From NCBI RefSeq assembly GCF_037126465.1, contig NC_088203.1, forward strand, positions 107,557,507-107,621,506: 64,000 nucleotides of DNA. Direction: 5' to 3'. The notes below the pieces were generated by a model. That model did not search any database, was not told the origin of the DNA, and saw nothing but the letters and a program-made list of their open reading frames with translations. Positions 53,751-64,000 of the stretch are shown here, in pieces. The position numbers and the translations under genes were made by a program. The DNA comes from Ornithodoros turicata. Taxonomy: Eukaryota; Arthropoda; Arachnida; Ixodida; Argasidae. Position 1 is the stretch's first letter. Each line of letters begins with the position of its first letter.

Positions 53751-54879
53751 ACGAAATTTAAAAAAATAGAATCTTGAAATGACAGCAGTTTTTCCAGCGC
53801 ATGTAGTCGACCACCTGCGATTAAGTGCAATCTGGATACCCGTTGTTTCATCCTCATTACCTGTCGATTCCTAATGACATCTGTGGTCTTTTTAATAAAC
53901 ATATCCCCCCCTCTGGTCATCTTTAGAACCTCGTTACGATTATTACGAATGCACCACCGGAATGTGCAATGACAAAAATCAATCTTTGAGTGACTTGGAG
54001 AAGAAACCAGTAGAGAAGTGACCGCTATCGAGTTACACATTTATCGGTGAGTTGAGGATGTCCTTGTCAGGCGTGATTTCAAAAAGCTCGCCCGTAGCAA
54101 ATGTAAAGTCCGCCCGTAAACAGCATGGCAGGCAGCGGTATTACCTTTTGTGTAGAGGCAGCGAAAGATGCACAAAGCGACACTCGGCTAAAAATGCGCC
54201 ACAAAGCGAACACATGTCTTCGGTCGGTTCAATGGAGAGCGGGAGAAGCATTGAAAAATCCTTTGATCGTACACGGGGTCGAAGAATGGCTTCCGCTCAA
54301 AGAGGTGCGTTTTCACGCTGTTTCGTAGCGTGCAAAAGGCTCGTTCAAGGCGTCGTTCACTACCTGCACAACCTGGATTCGGCGTTTGCGTGAACATTTT
54401 TACGTATGTATCCAGGAATGCTACAATATACAGCACTCTCACAGCAAAAGATGCCGTTTTTATAATTTCGCTCGTTTTCGGGATTGCGCGTTCTACACCG
54501 AAAAATCTACGCTTACTGCATCGGTATACATCGAAGATCACGAGAACTATAAACTATAGGAGGAGACTGTGTACTTCAGCAGTTGAGAAATTGATCTTCG
54601 TTTAGTAATCCCGCCGCACGGAAAATGCTGGACAAGAGATGATTGTACAGACTTACCGGTTTAAAGTCCAAGTCGACAATCGGTGGCTTCAGTTCAGCCT
54701 CCATGTCGACCCCAATGGCCACCCTGCGGAGAGATGGCCTGATTACAAATGAGGATGGAAGTGTTTCATTATAGAACAACATGATATGTACATGAATGTA
54801 CACTATATACCATCGAAGAGTCAAATTCTCAACGGTGATCACGTGTTGTGTTTTCTCACAACACAGAAAGCTTCAAGCA
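53751..54879. other. no gene recognised
   Basis: Mixed sequence. Overlapping frames at 54052-54393 and 54188-54541 lie on opposite strands and lack recognised domains. Confidence 0.4.
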
Positions 54880-54985
54880 GAGGTCCTCACCTCACGGACA
54901 TTGGGATTGAGGCGAGGTGAGGAAAACTTCCAGAAAAAAAGATTGAGGTAAGGAAAAAGGATCGAGGTGAAGGGGAACCTGGGTG
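54880..54985. repeat. GAGGTGAGG-rich repeat with a small hairpin
   Basis: TCCTCACCTCACGG pairs with CGAGGTGAGGA in a small hairpin (54887-54922). Repeats of AAGATTGAGGTAAGG and GGATCGAGGTGAAGG follow. The phrase AAAGGATTGAGGTGAGG recurs at 58568-58584. Confidence 0.5.
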
Positions 54986-55917
54986 GCAAAAATTATTCTT
55001 GAAGTGCTTTTACGCGCAAAATGCAACGTATGCTTTCATCCAGTTTTGACCAATATATTCATATGCACACGCGTTCAACGAGCCGCTGCGAATGCGATAC
55101 AAGTAGTCTTTTGTCTTTACGTAGTCGTACTTTGAGTGGAAAATACTTCCCCCCTACACCGTAAACTTTTTTGCACTTTTTGGTGTAAATGGCTTGTCCC
55201 TTGGCGCATACCTTTTTCGTGTTGCCTTTACAGTCAAATGATGGGTGTTTTCTAATACACCCTTTACTTAAGTGTAATCCTAATAAAACACTGTTATAAT
55301 GGGCGTTTAAAAACAAAAACACCCTTAAAAGGGGAGTATTCTATTGAAAACGCCTTTTATTGTGGAATTGTTTGCTGGCAAATATTCCCTCGCCGAATAG
55401 CTAGTGTAATAAAAGCTTCTGTGGCAGCATGCCGAGACCAGTGGCTGAGACATACAGTTCGGCGTTCTTGCTTCTATGGCAAGCACCACCCTGAACACGG
55501 CAGACTTCCAGCCGTGGTTCCATCGTAGAACCTAAGCCGGAACGCAGTGCGTCGCAGGCACGCCACGGTAGCTTGGTAACACTGTGGGGCTAACCTGAGT
55601 GCCGAGGCTTGAAGAGACCTCGGGCACCCTCAGTAGCCTATATTGGCGTGTTGGATGGATCATATACTGAAATACAATTTGTTGGGGCACGTTCGTTACA
55701 TGTGGTGGGGCGGGAAACGTTTGTAACGGTGACGGAAATGCGTCTTTGCACTTAACACCCACACTTGCAACGAGTCAAATATATCAGCTAAATACCTAAC
55801 ATAATTCCCAGTCAAATACTGCGTTTTTAATACAGGTTATCGTCTATAATGTGATTTCTTGCTGGGCGGAGCTGTGAAACCAGCATAATTTTTCTCTCAC
55901 GAAATAAAACACAATTT
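54986..55917. other. no gene recognised; scattered ACACC/GGTGT words
   Basis: Words such as AATACACCCTTTA and TTTGGTGTAAATG (55170-55330) hint at a diverged relative of the MITE at 55918-56140. No gene. Confidence 0.35.
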
Positions 55918-56140
55918 TTAACACCATATTCCCAATTCAAATGGAGTGTAAAAAAGGTGTATTAGACGGTAAACACATGTTTCAATTCCCCACTTTACAC
56001 CATTAATGATCGACATTGGATAAAACGTGGTGTATCTCGATATAACACTATTAGGAATGTTCTTCTTGCACCCTTTGCGGAATAGAAATGGTGTTTTTGT
56101 AAGAATACACCTTTTTTGAGCAAATAAAGGTGTAAAATGA
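55918..56140. mobile_element. GGTGTAAAA-type MITE
   Basis: AAAAAAGGTGTATT (55950-55963) is perfectly inverted as AATACACCTTTTTT (56104-56117). The outer words GGAGTGTAAAA and AAAGGTGTAAAATG, and internal ACTTTACACC, TGGTGTATC and TAACACTATTAGG, belong to the same motif set. Confidence 0.55.
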
Positions 56141-56688
56141 TTTACTGTGTTGTGTTTAACCTGAAAACAGCGTTGCCGGTGTTTCTCCCGAGACATTTAA
56201 CCATCGGCGTGTTGCTTGACCGTTGCGTGTCCATTCGGGCCGCGGCTTACGAGAGTCTCTTACCCGGGCAGCCTGCGAGGACCGTTGAAACCAACTGCCT
56301 TGAGTAACGCCAGCAAGCGTGGAATGTGGCAACTTCTAAAATGTCATTGAATCAGGTTGACACGATACACGCGTGCTGGAGCTACGCGCGTTTTTCAAGG
56401 CAGTTGGCTTCAACGGACGTCGAAGGCTGCCCGTGCAACAGAGATAATGTAATACGAAAATGATATAAAACTCTCCTTCTGTTTGAACGTTCAACGCGAC
56501 TCACATGTTGGTTATCAAAATCTGAAGAACGTCTTCAGACGACCACGGACCGAAGCGCAATGCAGGATTTCTTTCTAACTGGAGTTTTTAAATCTTGTTC
56601 AAATGCGTGGATTAATGGTGGGGCCATGTTCGTCGCCCCCACCGCCACCAACCAGTGTACAACCTGAATCGCTATGAAGATGCATGTA
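56141..56688. other. no gene recognised
   Basis: Mixed sequence. Two arms, AACCAACTGCCTTGAGTAA near 56290 and AAGGCAGTTGGCTTCAAC near 56397, are inverted relative to each other and may be ends of a small degraded element. Confidence 0.4.
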
Positions 56689-56903
56689 CAGCTTGGGACA
56701 AAAGTTTACGGAACACCGGGGTGTCGCATTTCTCCAATGGACCGACAACCTAGCAGCAAAAAGGAGTGGACATACATATTGAACGATGGATAGAATAGCC
56801 CGCCACCCGTTTCCTATTCGATCGCTTCGTGATAGCTAGCAGGAAAGCGCTCCGATGAAGAAATACGCAGGTGCCGTGTTCCGTAAACTTTTGTCCCAAG
56901 CTG
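56689..56903. mobile_element. Tc1/mariner-like MITE, perfect 28-bp TIRs, TA TSD
   Basis: The 215-bp element begins CAGCTTGGGACAAAAGTTTA and continues CGGAACAC; its end is the exact reverse complement. TA lies on both sides (56687-56688 and 56904-56905). Internal words AGCAGCAAAAAGGAGTGGAC and CGATGAAGAAATACG are shared with the copies at 30793 and 30984. Perfect termini suggest recent movement driven by an autonomous relative elsewhere. Confidence 0.92.
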
Positions 56904-58564
56904 TACCTCTAACGGCTAACGAATCTCTATGTTTTGCCGTGCATGTATCCGAAAAAGTGTCATAAGGCCATTAAGAAAATTCTGATGGTTATGCCCTGCA
57001 AAGAGGATGTTATAATATAATCAATCAGACGATATCTGAATTATAAATGCAGGTTTCCGACCTCAGTGGAGACGGCATGTATAGTGATAAAGGAAGTTTC
57101 AATCATTCGATGCAGTTCATGCAGAGTTGATAACAGTATGGAAAATAATAGATGTCAATATCCCAATTCGTCTCTATAAACTTTCAAGGGGAAGTCACTT
57201 TCAAGACGCCGTTAAAGGCGCACTAAAATGCAAAAAAGAGTTCACTTCAAATTACGTTAAACAGTAATTTCGTACTTGTTATCATAATTCAAAACTTTGG
57301 TTCCGTTACGGAGCTACAATCGAAATTACACCGGACTTTTTCTTGCTTCGGCGCTAAGCAGTGAACGTCGTTTGAGCTCATGCATCGGTGTTTTTATCTC
57401 ATGCTCCGCGTGCACGCGCTTGCCACGTCATATGGAGCAGTCCCGGTGAAAAACATAGTGCGCGTTTCGAAGCAAGGCGGCGTCGCTGTCTGAAAGACGT
57501 GAAGATAAATGTTGTCAGTGGAACATTCGCGAGAACTGTTGTGGGCTGCAATTCTGAGAATCGGTATTGAAAAATGCAGCAGTGCGCATCATGCCGCACA
57601 TATACGGAGCAAACGATCGGACCCGAGTATACTAATTGAAACACGGCCTTTCATTTGAGAGCATGTTGTTTTTGCATTTTGGTGCCCCTTTAAGTAACCC
57701 GTGTTCCAATGCCTGGATACATGCATACTGTGTCGATGTGCCGTTTCATGGATGTACTTCCGGCCCGGTAGCATAAAAACTGGTTAGTTGATGAAATATA
57801 CGAAATTTTTAATTACGAATAAGCTGAACCTGAAAATTTTTTTAAAAAAAGGAAAAACATGCACGCTGTAATATCATAATTATAGTTCCAGAGCATCGAG
57901 AAAGATTATCTTGAAATCAATAATTTTTCTTGCGCTTTCTGTTTTTTTTTTGTTTTGTTTTTTCGCAAGTGAAGCTGTTCCCGTTTTCTCACGCTGTATA
58001 CGCTTTGTTTTTGCAAATGAGACTAGCGACTTGTTGCCTTCGTAACTTGCCTCCTGCACTCTTAAACCAGGGCTATATAAACCAATAAAGGACCCTTCTA
58101 GCCAACCATAATCCCGAGTGACATCCCTTGTTTTATTGAACGCCTTTATGTGATACTTATGCAGCTGTGTTAGTTGTTACAAAAGGGCGTACGCACTACG
58201 CTTTCAGGAGAGATAACGATCTGCATTGTTGAAACACAACGGAAAATATTAAGCTGAAGGCACCGAATGCTACCGTGATTCTTGGAAAGCGCTTTTTTGT
58301 TTCAATTAACGCCAAAAAAGCCACCCGTTTTCGCTCGGAGCGTGTGATTGGGCGGATGACGTGACGTCACAGGCTGACAACAGAGGAGCGCAACAAGCTT
58401 TTTGTACTAATCCCAGGGCTTGTAATCCTAGTACTGTAATTTCCATTCCTGACCGTTTAAGAGCGAAGTAGAAGGGTGGTTCATTTGCATGTTCTTGCCC
58501 AAGCTTTTCGTACCCCATGTATTAGATCGTTTGCAAACCCACGATATAGGCGAGGGCAATTTCT
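56904..58564. other. no gene recognised
   Basis: Mixed sequence with T- and A-rich tracts at 57828-57850 and 57935-57965. No coding signal recognised. Confidence 0.45.
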
Positions 58565-58625
58565 AACAAAAGGATTGAGGTGAGGTACGAGGGAAATTCT
58601 TGGAAACAAATCTAAGCAAAGTCCT
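58565..58625. repeat. GAGGTGAGG repeat, second copy
   Basis: AAAAGGATTGAGGTGAGGTA followed by CGAGGGAAATTCTTGG resembles part of 54920-54975. Confidence 0.4.
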
Positions 58626-59299
58626 ATAGTCGGCAAAAATTGAGGCGATGCCCGTCAAGTGATCCCATAATCGCCTTTGCCTGACTAACCTTTCCTTGTT
58701 TTTTTTTTCTCAATAAACATATCCCCCCCCCCCCCCATAATCGCTGCAGGTCATCTTATCAAAATAGGATTGACCATTGATATTACGTTTACGTTGGCAT
58801 AACAAGACAGTGAACTTCCCAATGGCTGGACGTCTAAGCGCTGCAAAGAAGTCACAAAACTGGACCAATGAACGCAGCTCACGAGATAAGCGCCTTTCTT
58901 CGCCGTTCTGGATGTCTCCAGTTGGGCAGGACCCGAGTAATGTGCCATTCTCTTCGCTTGGTGACAATAAGGCATCAGAGAGAGTGGTTCCATTTAAAGG
59001 GATGCTTAATATGACCAAGTAAACTTGCGGAGTACAAGTCTTGAACCCTTTCGTTTCGTCCATGGCGAGCATATTTTGGAGCTCCGGGAATAAGAGCCCC
59101 AAGTACTTTTCGTTACGTGATTACACAGCACGGTCCCATACTAGATAGGATTCTTTATTCCTTCCGAACCACGTTACTATCTCCGCTAGAAAGTAGGCGG
59201 ACCCTGGCTATTGTTAAGCGAGTGTTTTCAAAGCGATTTTCCGAGGCGATTATTCGTGCAGCCATGTTCTAGGCGATACGAACACACATACGCACGTAT
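58626..59299. other. no gene recognised; poly(C) tract
   Basis: A run of twelve or more C follows ATAAACATATC near 58724. The 130-codon minus-strand frame (58710-59102) overlaps an 80-codon frame in the same direction and has no recognised motif. Confidence 0.4.
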
Positions 59300-60012
59300 A
59301 TAAATACACGCACACATACATACATAAAGAAATGATGATGAGATGCACGGGTCTGGTGCCCAGCATGCTGGGCGCTGCCCTAGTGCCGATTGTAGAAAAG
59401 TGATGGCGGAGAGGACGACAAACTCCCAAAAGTGACGGAGATCTCGATACATACTCGTATGAGCGGGACTAGACCAGGGACCGACCACCTTGCCGAGGGT
59501 AAAAGGGCGGTAGTCGACTACATACATCCTGTGCTGCAAAACCTCGCATTCCCGCTGGTAGACGGGGCAGTCCATAAGTAGATGGCGTAAGCCAACGCGC
59601 GCACAGTGAATGTGGTCCAAAGGTCTGACAGTGCGCGGCCAAGGGGCTGCCTCATAACTGGAATAAAGGCAACATTTAGCCGCATGCGGTGCAGAATGGA
59701 TGCGCAGTGTCGGCCAGGAGGAAGAGACAGTGAGAAAGACGGATCCACAGCGTGGAGCAGAGAGTATAAAGTGTCGTGCATCCGCTGAGATCTCGTCTTG
59801 TCCGAAGTGATGGTACGGGGAAGGGTACGACAGTATAGCGTTTGAGCAAGATGATCAAATGGGCTAATGTAAGCTGGTGACTCAGCAGAGCAGCCTGGTC
59901 TGCCTCTTCATTGCCGGGTATACCCACATGACCCACTGCAACACTACGCCATGGCCAATGTCCAACAGCTTCTTGTAAGCTTCCAGCACGTCAGCAACAA
60001 TGGACACTAGAG
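59300..60012 (-). mobile_element. I-type LINE 3' end, minus strand
   Basis: From about 60010 the minus strand reads ADVLEAYKKLLDIGHGVVLQ, then GHVGIPGNEEADQAALLSH, the C-terminal end of RNase H. LLHAVDPSFSLSLPPGRH, ILHRMRLNVAFIPVM, FCTACG, VGLRHLLMDCPVYQRE and VVDYRPFTLGKVVGPWSS follow in three frames. The knuckle is recognisable but split by frameshifts. The 3' UTR ends CATCTCATCATCATTTC followed by a TATG/CACG tail. It is 5'-truncated inside RNase H. Confidence 0.85.
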
Positions 60013-60943
60013 GTCCATTGTTGTCAAACACTTTCAATTCGATTCGATCTCACTGATTTGACTGAATTTTATAGAGCCGTGTTTCGTGCTGCCGTGACGT
60101 CAAATTTTGTTCCGCGGCTTCGTGACAAAATAAAAGACCCCCGCATTATATCGTGTCGCAAAATATTTTTATATCGATAGCGTGACGTCTGCAAAACGTG
60201 TCCATATTTAAAGAGGCAAAAAACTTGCGCAAAATAAGAGATGCCGTTACCTTGAGAGCAATACAGAAGGAACAGGATTCAGTTAGACAAATTGTGGCCA
60301 TGATTCTATAGAACATGAGGCGGCGAGTGAGTAATTTTGAAACTGCCAATACTAACAAGTAGAGCTAGATACGCTACCTCCGGATTTTTGAGAGGACACA
60401 AACGTGACGTCGGGAACTTTGAAAAATATATACGCAGCGGCAATGAAAACAAACTCCTATTGGAAACGTCAATGCTTCACCAAATGCCATAACAAAAGAG
60501 TCTCCGCCCAATTTTCAAATTGATCGATGGTTTTTCAAAGCGTTCGCGAACCCCGAGAAAACAAATAAAAGGACTTTTTCATCGCCCATTATTCATTGCT
60601 GACGCTTTGAAAAGCTGCACCGCAGTGATGAATTCGTTGGCCGGTGGGCGGATTGGAACGGTTGCTCGGTTATCAGATTGATGTACGTTTCCGGATTAGG
60701 AAATAAAAGCTCTTTATCCTTCTGCCAGAGTTGTATGCAGATGCGGCTCCAATTGCGTCCTCCTTTGTATAGATGTCAGTTGAATTTTCGCACGAGGGCC
60801 ACGAAAAAATGAAACTTGCTCGAAAAGTGTTTTCGAGCACGAGCAAAAACGACGACAAACTTGTATCGTTTATTCCAAACAGGTAGCCACCGGGAAGTGG
60901 GATTTATTTTTACCATCAGGGCATACATACTCTAAATCTTTTC
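60013..60943. other. no gene recognised
   Basis: Mixed sequence; no domain or repeat recognised. Confidence 0.4.
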
Positions 60944-61330
60944 ACACCTTTAAAGGTGTAACAACGTGCATGGCGCACGCCTTTTTAGGTGTAATTTTGG
61001 TAACATCATAATGGAGCACGGTTTCGCACAAATTTTCTTTACTCGAGTGTTGTCTGTCCTCCAAAAATTCAGTCTTGCAACATCTCAACATTGTTGAACA
61101 GTATTGTAGACACTTGCGCGTGCTCGATTATCGATAGCGATGCATATATGCTTTAGCTCGTACCTACGATATCCAAGACATAATGAAAGCAAGATTTGCA
61201 CTATAACACTTGATCTTTAGTAATGCTTTCCAAATTTTGTCAAATATCATCCTGAAGATGCAATGTTACGCAACCAGGTTGAATGTTCATAGCGCACACC
61301 TTTAAAGGTGTGAAAGTGTGTAAAGGTGTA
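60944..61330. mobile_element. element bounded by ACACCTTTAAAGGTGT palindromes
   Basis: The perfect 16-bp palindrome ACACCTTTAAAGGTGT occurs at 60944-60959 and again at 61296-61311. Further GGTGTAA and GTAAAGGTGTA words lie beside each. The words overlap those of the MITE at 55918-56140. Termini are not certain. Confidence 0.45.
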
Positions 61331-62118
61331 GGGAATAAAGAACAAAAAGGGGGTCGTACAATAGTTATAGACACAGTATATACTGCTGTATACAATTCAA
61401 TTAAACGAACAAAGATTATTCAACGGCATTAAAGTGTTCCTGTAGTGACTCGTGAAGGTGATTCCACTCAAGTGATGTTTTTGGGACAAATGACTCGGAG
61501 AACGTTTGATGAATGTCTATACTTTCTGGTGATGGTACGTCCGAGGAGAAACCTAGGAGGAGACTTAAGTGCGAGATTACGGTGATATATGTGTGCGTAT
61601 GTGTGTGTGTGTTATAGGTCCCAAAACAAAGGTATACAAAAGTACCAAAAGTGGTAGTACCCATTTTAATGCCGCCGGTGTCCAGCTTTAAAAGTTACGT
61701 TTTTCCACGAAGCTCATTTGAATCTTTATTTAAATAATGACTGCCTCCCACTCATTCGCACGGTGCGCAGCTTTTAGGTAATATCGGGAGGATACTTTTA
61801 AAAAAGAAATTTCTTCGACTAGTGCACCCGGTCGCGAATCATTTGGCCCGAGGATTTACCTGAAACACCCTGTGTATTCCCTATACCTTCAGTATATATA
61901 TGTGATGTCCCAGGCATATTCGAGATTCGATCTAACAAGTATTTCGTATAGTGTTACATGTTACATTCCAGCAAAGGGGGGGGGGGGATTTATTAGAACA
62001 GAGACAGAAAGAAAAAGAGGAAAGGTCAGCCAAACGGTATGTCGGCTTCCAACTGGCTTGTTTCAGTAACATGCATTTACTAGACTAACAAATTTCAGCA
62101 ATAAACTCGCGTTAATTG
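61331..62118. other. no gene recognised; short TG and poly(G) tracts
   Basis: A TG/TA run lies at 61587-61612 and a poly(G) run at about 61976-61988. No coding region recognised. Confidence 0.4.
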
Positions 62119-62160
62119 TGTCTATCCCTTCGTGTCTCGGGGGTTTTACATCATGCATGA
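62119..62160. mobile_element. single arm of the 93-bp fold-back element
   Basis: TGTCTATCCCTTCGTGTCTC with GGGGGTTTTACATCATGCAT matches the loop and right arm at 20071-20117. The opposite arm is absent. Confidence 0.65.
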
Positions 62161-64000
62161 TGGGGAAAACGATTCCACTTTCTTGTCGGCATTGCGAAAC
62201 ATGCTTTACCCCCCATAAGTGGTGAGCGTTCTTCGTTTCAACTGTCAGAACCGGGGTCAAACGTCGGCGCCTTTCAAAAAGGCCGTCCGACACATGTTTC
62301 GGCTTATCTCCCCTCTTTTTTTGTGTTCCCGCCATTCTATCGGAAGCAAATCTGCAGGGTGACCAAAAACCCGGCTCTTCGTGTACCACACTCTCGACGG
62401 TATATTTCCGTATTACATGGGTGTGCAGTAATTTATATTCGCGCAACATCAATCGTACGCTAAGTGGTAACCACCCCGTTGACAAGACGACATAGAGGTC
62501 GCTGTTTTGTTTGTTTTCTCGCCGACTCTCATCGGACAGAAGCATGTGAATCCACAAATGTGAGGCCGGGTCGTTGATTGGTCACGCATAGTGTTGTGAA
62601 TCCCCGAAGATTTCTGTTTTTTTTTTTTTCGGTTTCGGTATTTCGGGATTGTTCCAGACAAATCTGGGGATCTATAGGGACGGAATTTTGCGATTTGAAT
62701 ACAACCGAGTCAGTGCGCGTACAACAACTCTCACGTTTCCCGTATGCGCTTTTTTTGTCTGTGTGTCTGTCTCTTTTGCGCTCTGTCTCTACATATCAAT
62801 CGAGACATTTTAACGCTTTCCAATGTGTGTTAGCACGCGATGCTTGTTATATATAAAAAAGTTGACGAGGCCTCTTTTACTTTCTCCTTAAGGCTGAGTA
62901 GTTTTACACCCGGTCGTCATGCGTATAGCACCACTCGATTTATTTAACGCTGGACAGCACTAAGCTTCGAGTTACAAAAATTAATAATCGAAGCACGACA
63001 ACCTAACAACCCCCCCCCCCCCCATCAAATCCTCATTGTGTTCTTCTTCTATCGCATTACTTGACAAGAAATAGGAACGAATGCCCCCGTCCTTCTAATG
63101 TCGAAAAAAAAAAAAGCTAACCGTTGAAACTCACTTCATGTTACGTTGAAGGAGACGTGTATGGAGACCCTTCGCAGAAAGCCCCAAATGTTTTCTGCAT
63201 TTCGCTACAACCCCTGCTCTAGCGCCCAGTTCACCTTTGGCACACGATAAGTAAAATCTATAGTAGTTGAACTTCGCCTAACTTCTGCGGGAGGTCGCTA
63301 TTCTTCGTTTGTCTGCTGCGTTTTTATATTCTTGGGATATCTTGGGGGGGGGGGGGAGTAAAAGTAGTAATTCGGACTCGAAATCGGGTTTACAAAACGG
63401 TTATTTGGTAAACACCTACAGCACGGAACCTTGTCAGCCTATTTGGTGTTATCGGCTACAGCGTTGTTTTCTTTTTTTTCTTTTTTTCTGCCGGTACATA
63501 TAACACGGGGGAATTTGTGCTTTCTTTGGTGTATACGTCGAAAGGTAGTTCGAGGGATCCCCTTTTACGGATCTTCTCCTTACCTCAAAGTAATAAAAAC
63601 GATACTTTAAATGGACGCGTTGGAGTAATAGTTGGAGTCTGGAAAGGATGCGTTGGAGGTTGGAGTAACAGCAATAGGTTAATCCGTTTTCTGTCCACGA
63701 ACGAGCTCAATCTTAACTGACGAATCGAAGCCACATTAAGGGGCTCTTCTTCGTGAACCTTGGTCGACCCATTTGAGACTCTCTTCCCGTCCATTACGTT
63801 TGAGCGAAAATGCCCATTTTGCTATCATTCCGAAATCAATAAGATAGCGTCTCGTCAAATCTCCGCGTACAGGGATAATTCGTCCGTCAACACGAAGCGG
63901 TGTCATCGACATCGCCTTGATGGATCGGTACAGGCAACTCGCTTTGCTTTGGACGGAAGAGGTTGATTGGCCGAATTCAGCTTAGCCAGATTCTCATTGC
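62161..64000. other. no gene recognised; homopolymer runs
   Basis: Includes poly(T) at 62618-62629, poly(C) at about 63010-63023 and poly(G) at about 63345-63357. The 164-codon minus-strand frame (62063-62557) overlaps the fold-back arm, has no recognised domain and is treated as chance. Confidence 0.4.

Noticed and set aside
62063..62557. 164-codon minus-strand frame
   Set aside because: It overlaps the fold-back arm at 62119-62160 and has no recognisable motif or splice-bounded structure.

Overview
The window looks like a piece of a large, repeat-choked arthropod genome, most likely a tick (Chelicerata: Acari). That placement is an inference. It rests on the mix of tRNA-derived SINEs, I-type and CR1-like LINEs and tiny inverted-repeat transposons, and on the type of the single host gene. 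No bacterial, plasmid or phage features are present, and there is no CRISPR array. Almost every open frame in the window is chance or transposon debris.

The one convincing host gene is on the minus strand at 44675-45901: the large terminal coding exon of an Sp8/Sp9-class (Sp6-9) zinc-finger transcription factor, the family that includes vertebrate Sp8/Sp9 and Drosophila Sp1. It carries an SP-box-like stretch, the WWDVH and SWLDM blocks, a Buttonhead box (CDCPNC) and three intact C2H2 fingers. A polypyrimidine-AG acceptor lies directly in front of codon GAA at 45901, so the true start codon is in a 5' exon further up (higher coordinates or outside the window) that I could not find.

The rest is a layered transposon graveyard. 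(1) At least twelve fragments of RNase H-bearing, I-type LINEs, mostly 5'-truncated, share a C-terminal CX2CX7HX4C knuckle and end in microsatellite-like tails that differ between copies. Four insertions have readable target-site duplications (TSDs) of 12-14 bp (12240-12754, 26835-27315, 33732-34353, 37476-39418). (2) CR1-like LINE remnants lie at 4637-4985, 11340-14033, 15545-15833, 31410-32056, 33340-35370, 39665-40250 and 41684-42345. One keeps a 2A-like LILSGNVELNPGP peptide near its N terminus. (3) There are two tRNA-derived SINE families. (4) There are several MITE or fold-back families: a TA-flanked element with perfect inverted termini at 56689-56903 and two divergent copies at 30793-31168, a 248-bp near-palindrome at 23999-24246, an 822-bp element with 23-bp perfect termini at 47603-48424, and GTAAC-rich elements. 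(5) A decayed Ty3/gypsy-like gag fragment lies at 10836-11062.

The layout gives a relative history. The CR1-like copy at 11340-14033 was hit by a SINE, by two LINEs at the same target and by a further LINE stub. The CR1-like copy at 33340-35370 was split by one I-type LINE. The LINE at 37476-39418 landed beside an AT-rich repeat. No cooperative gene system is visible. The main value of the window is the Sp-factor exon, the 2A-bearing LINE 5' end and the unusually legible nested insertions.
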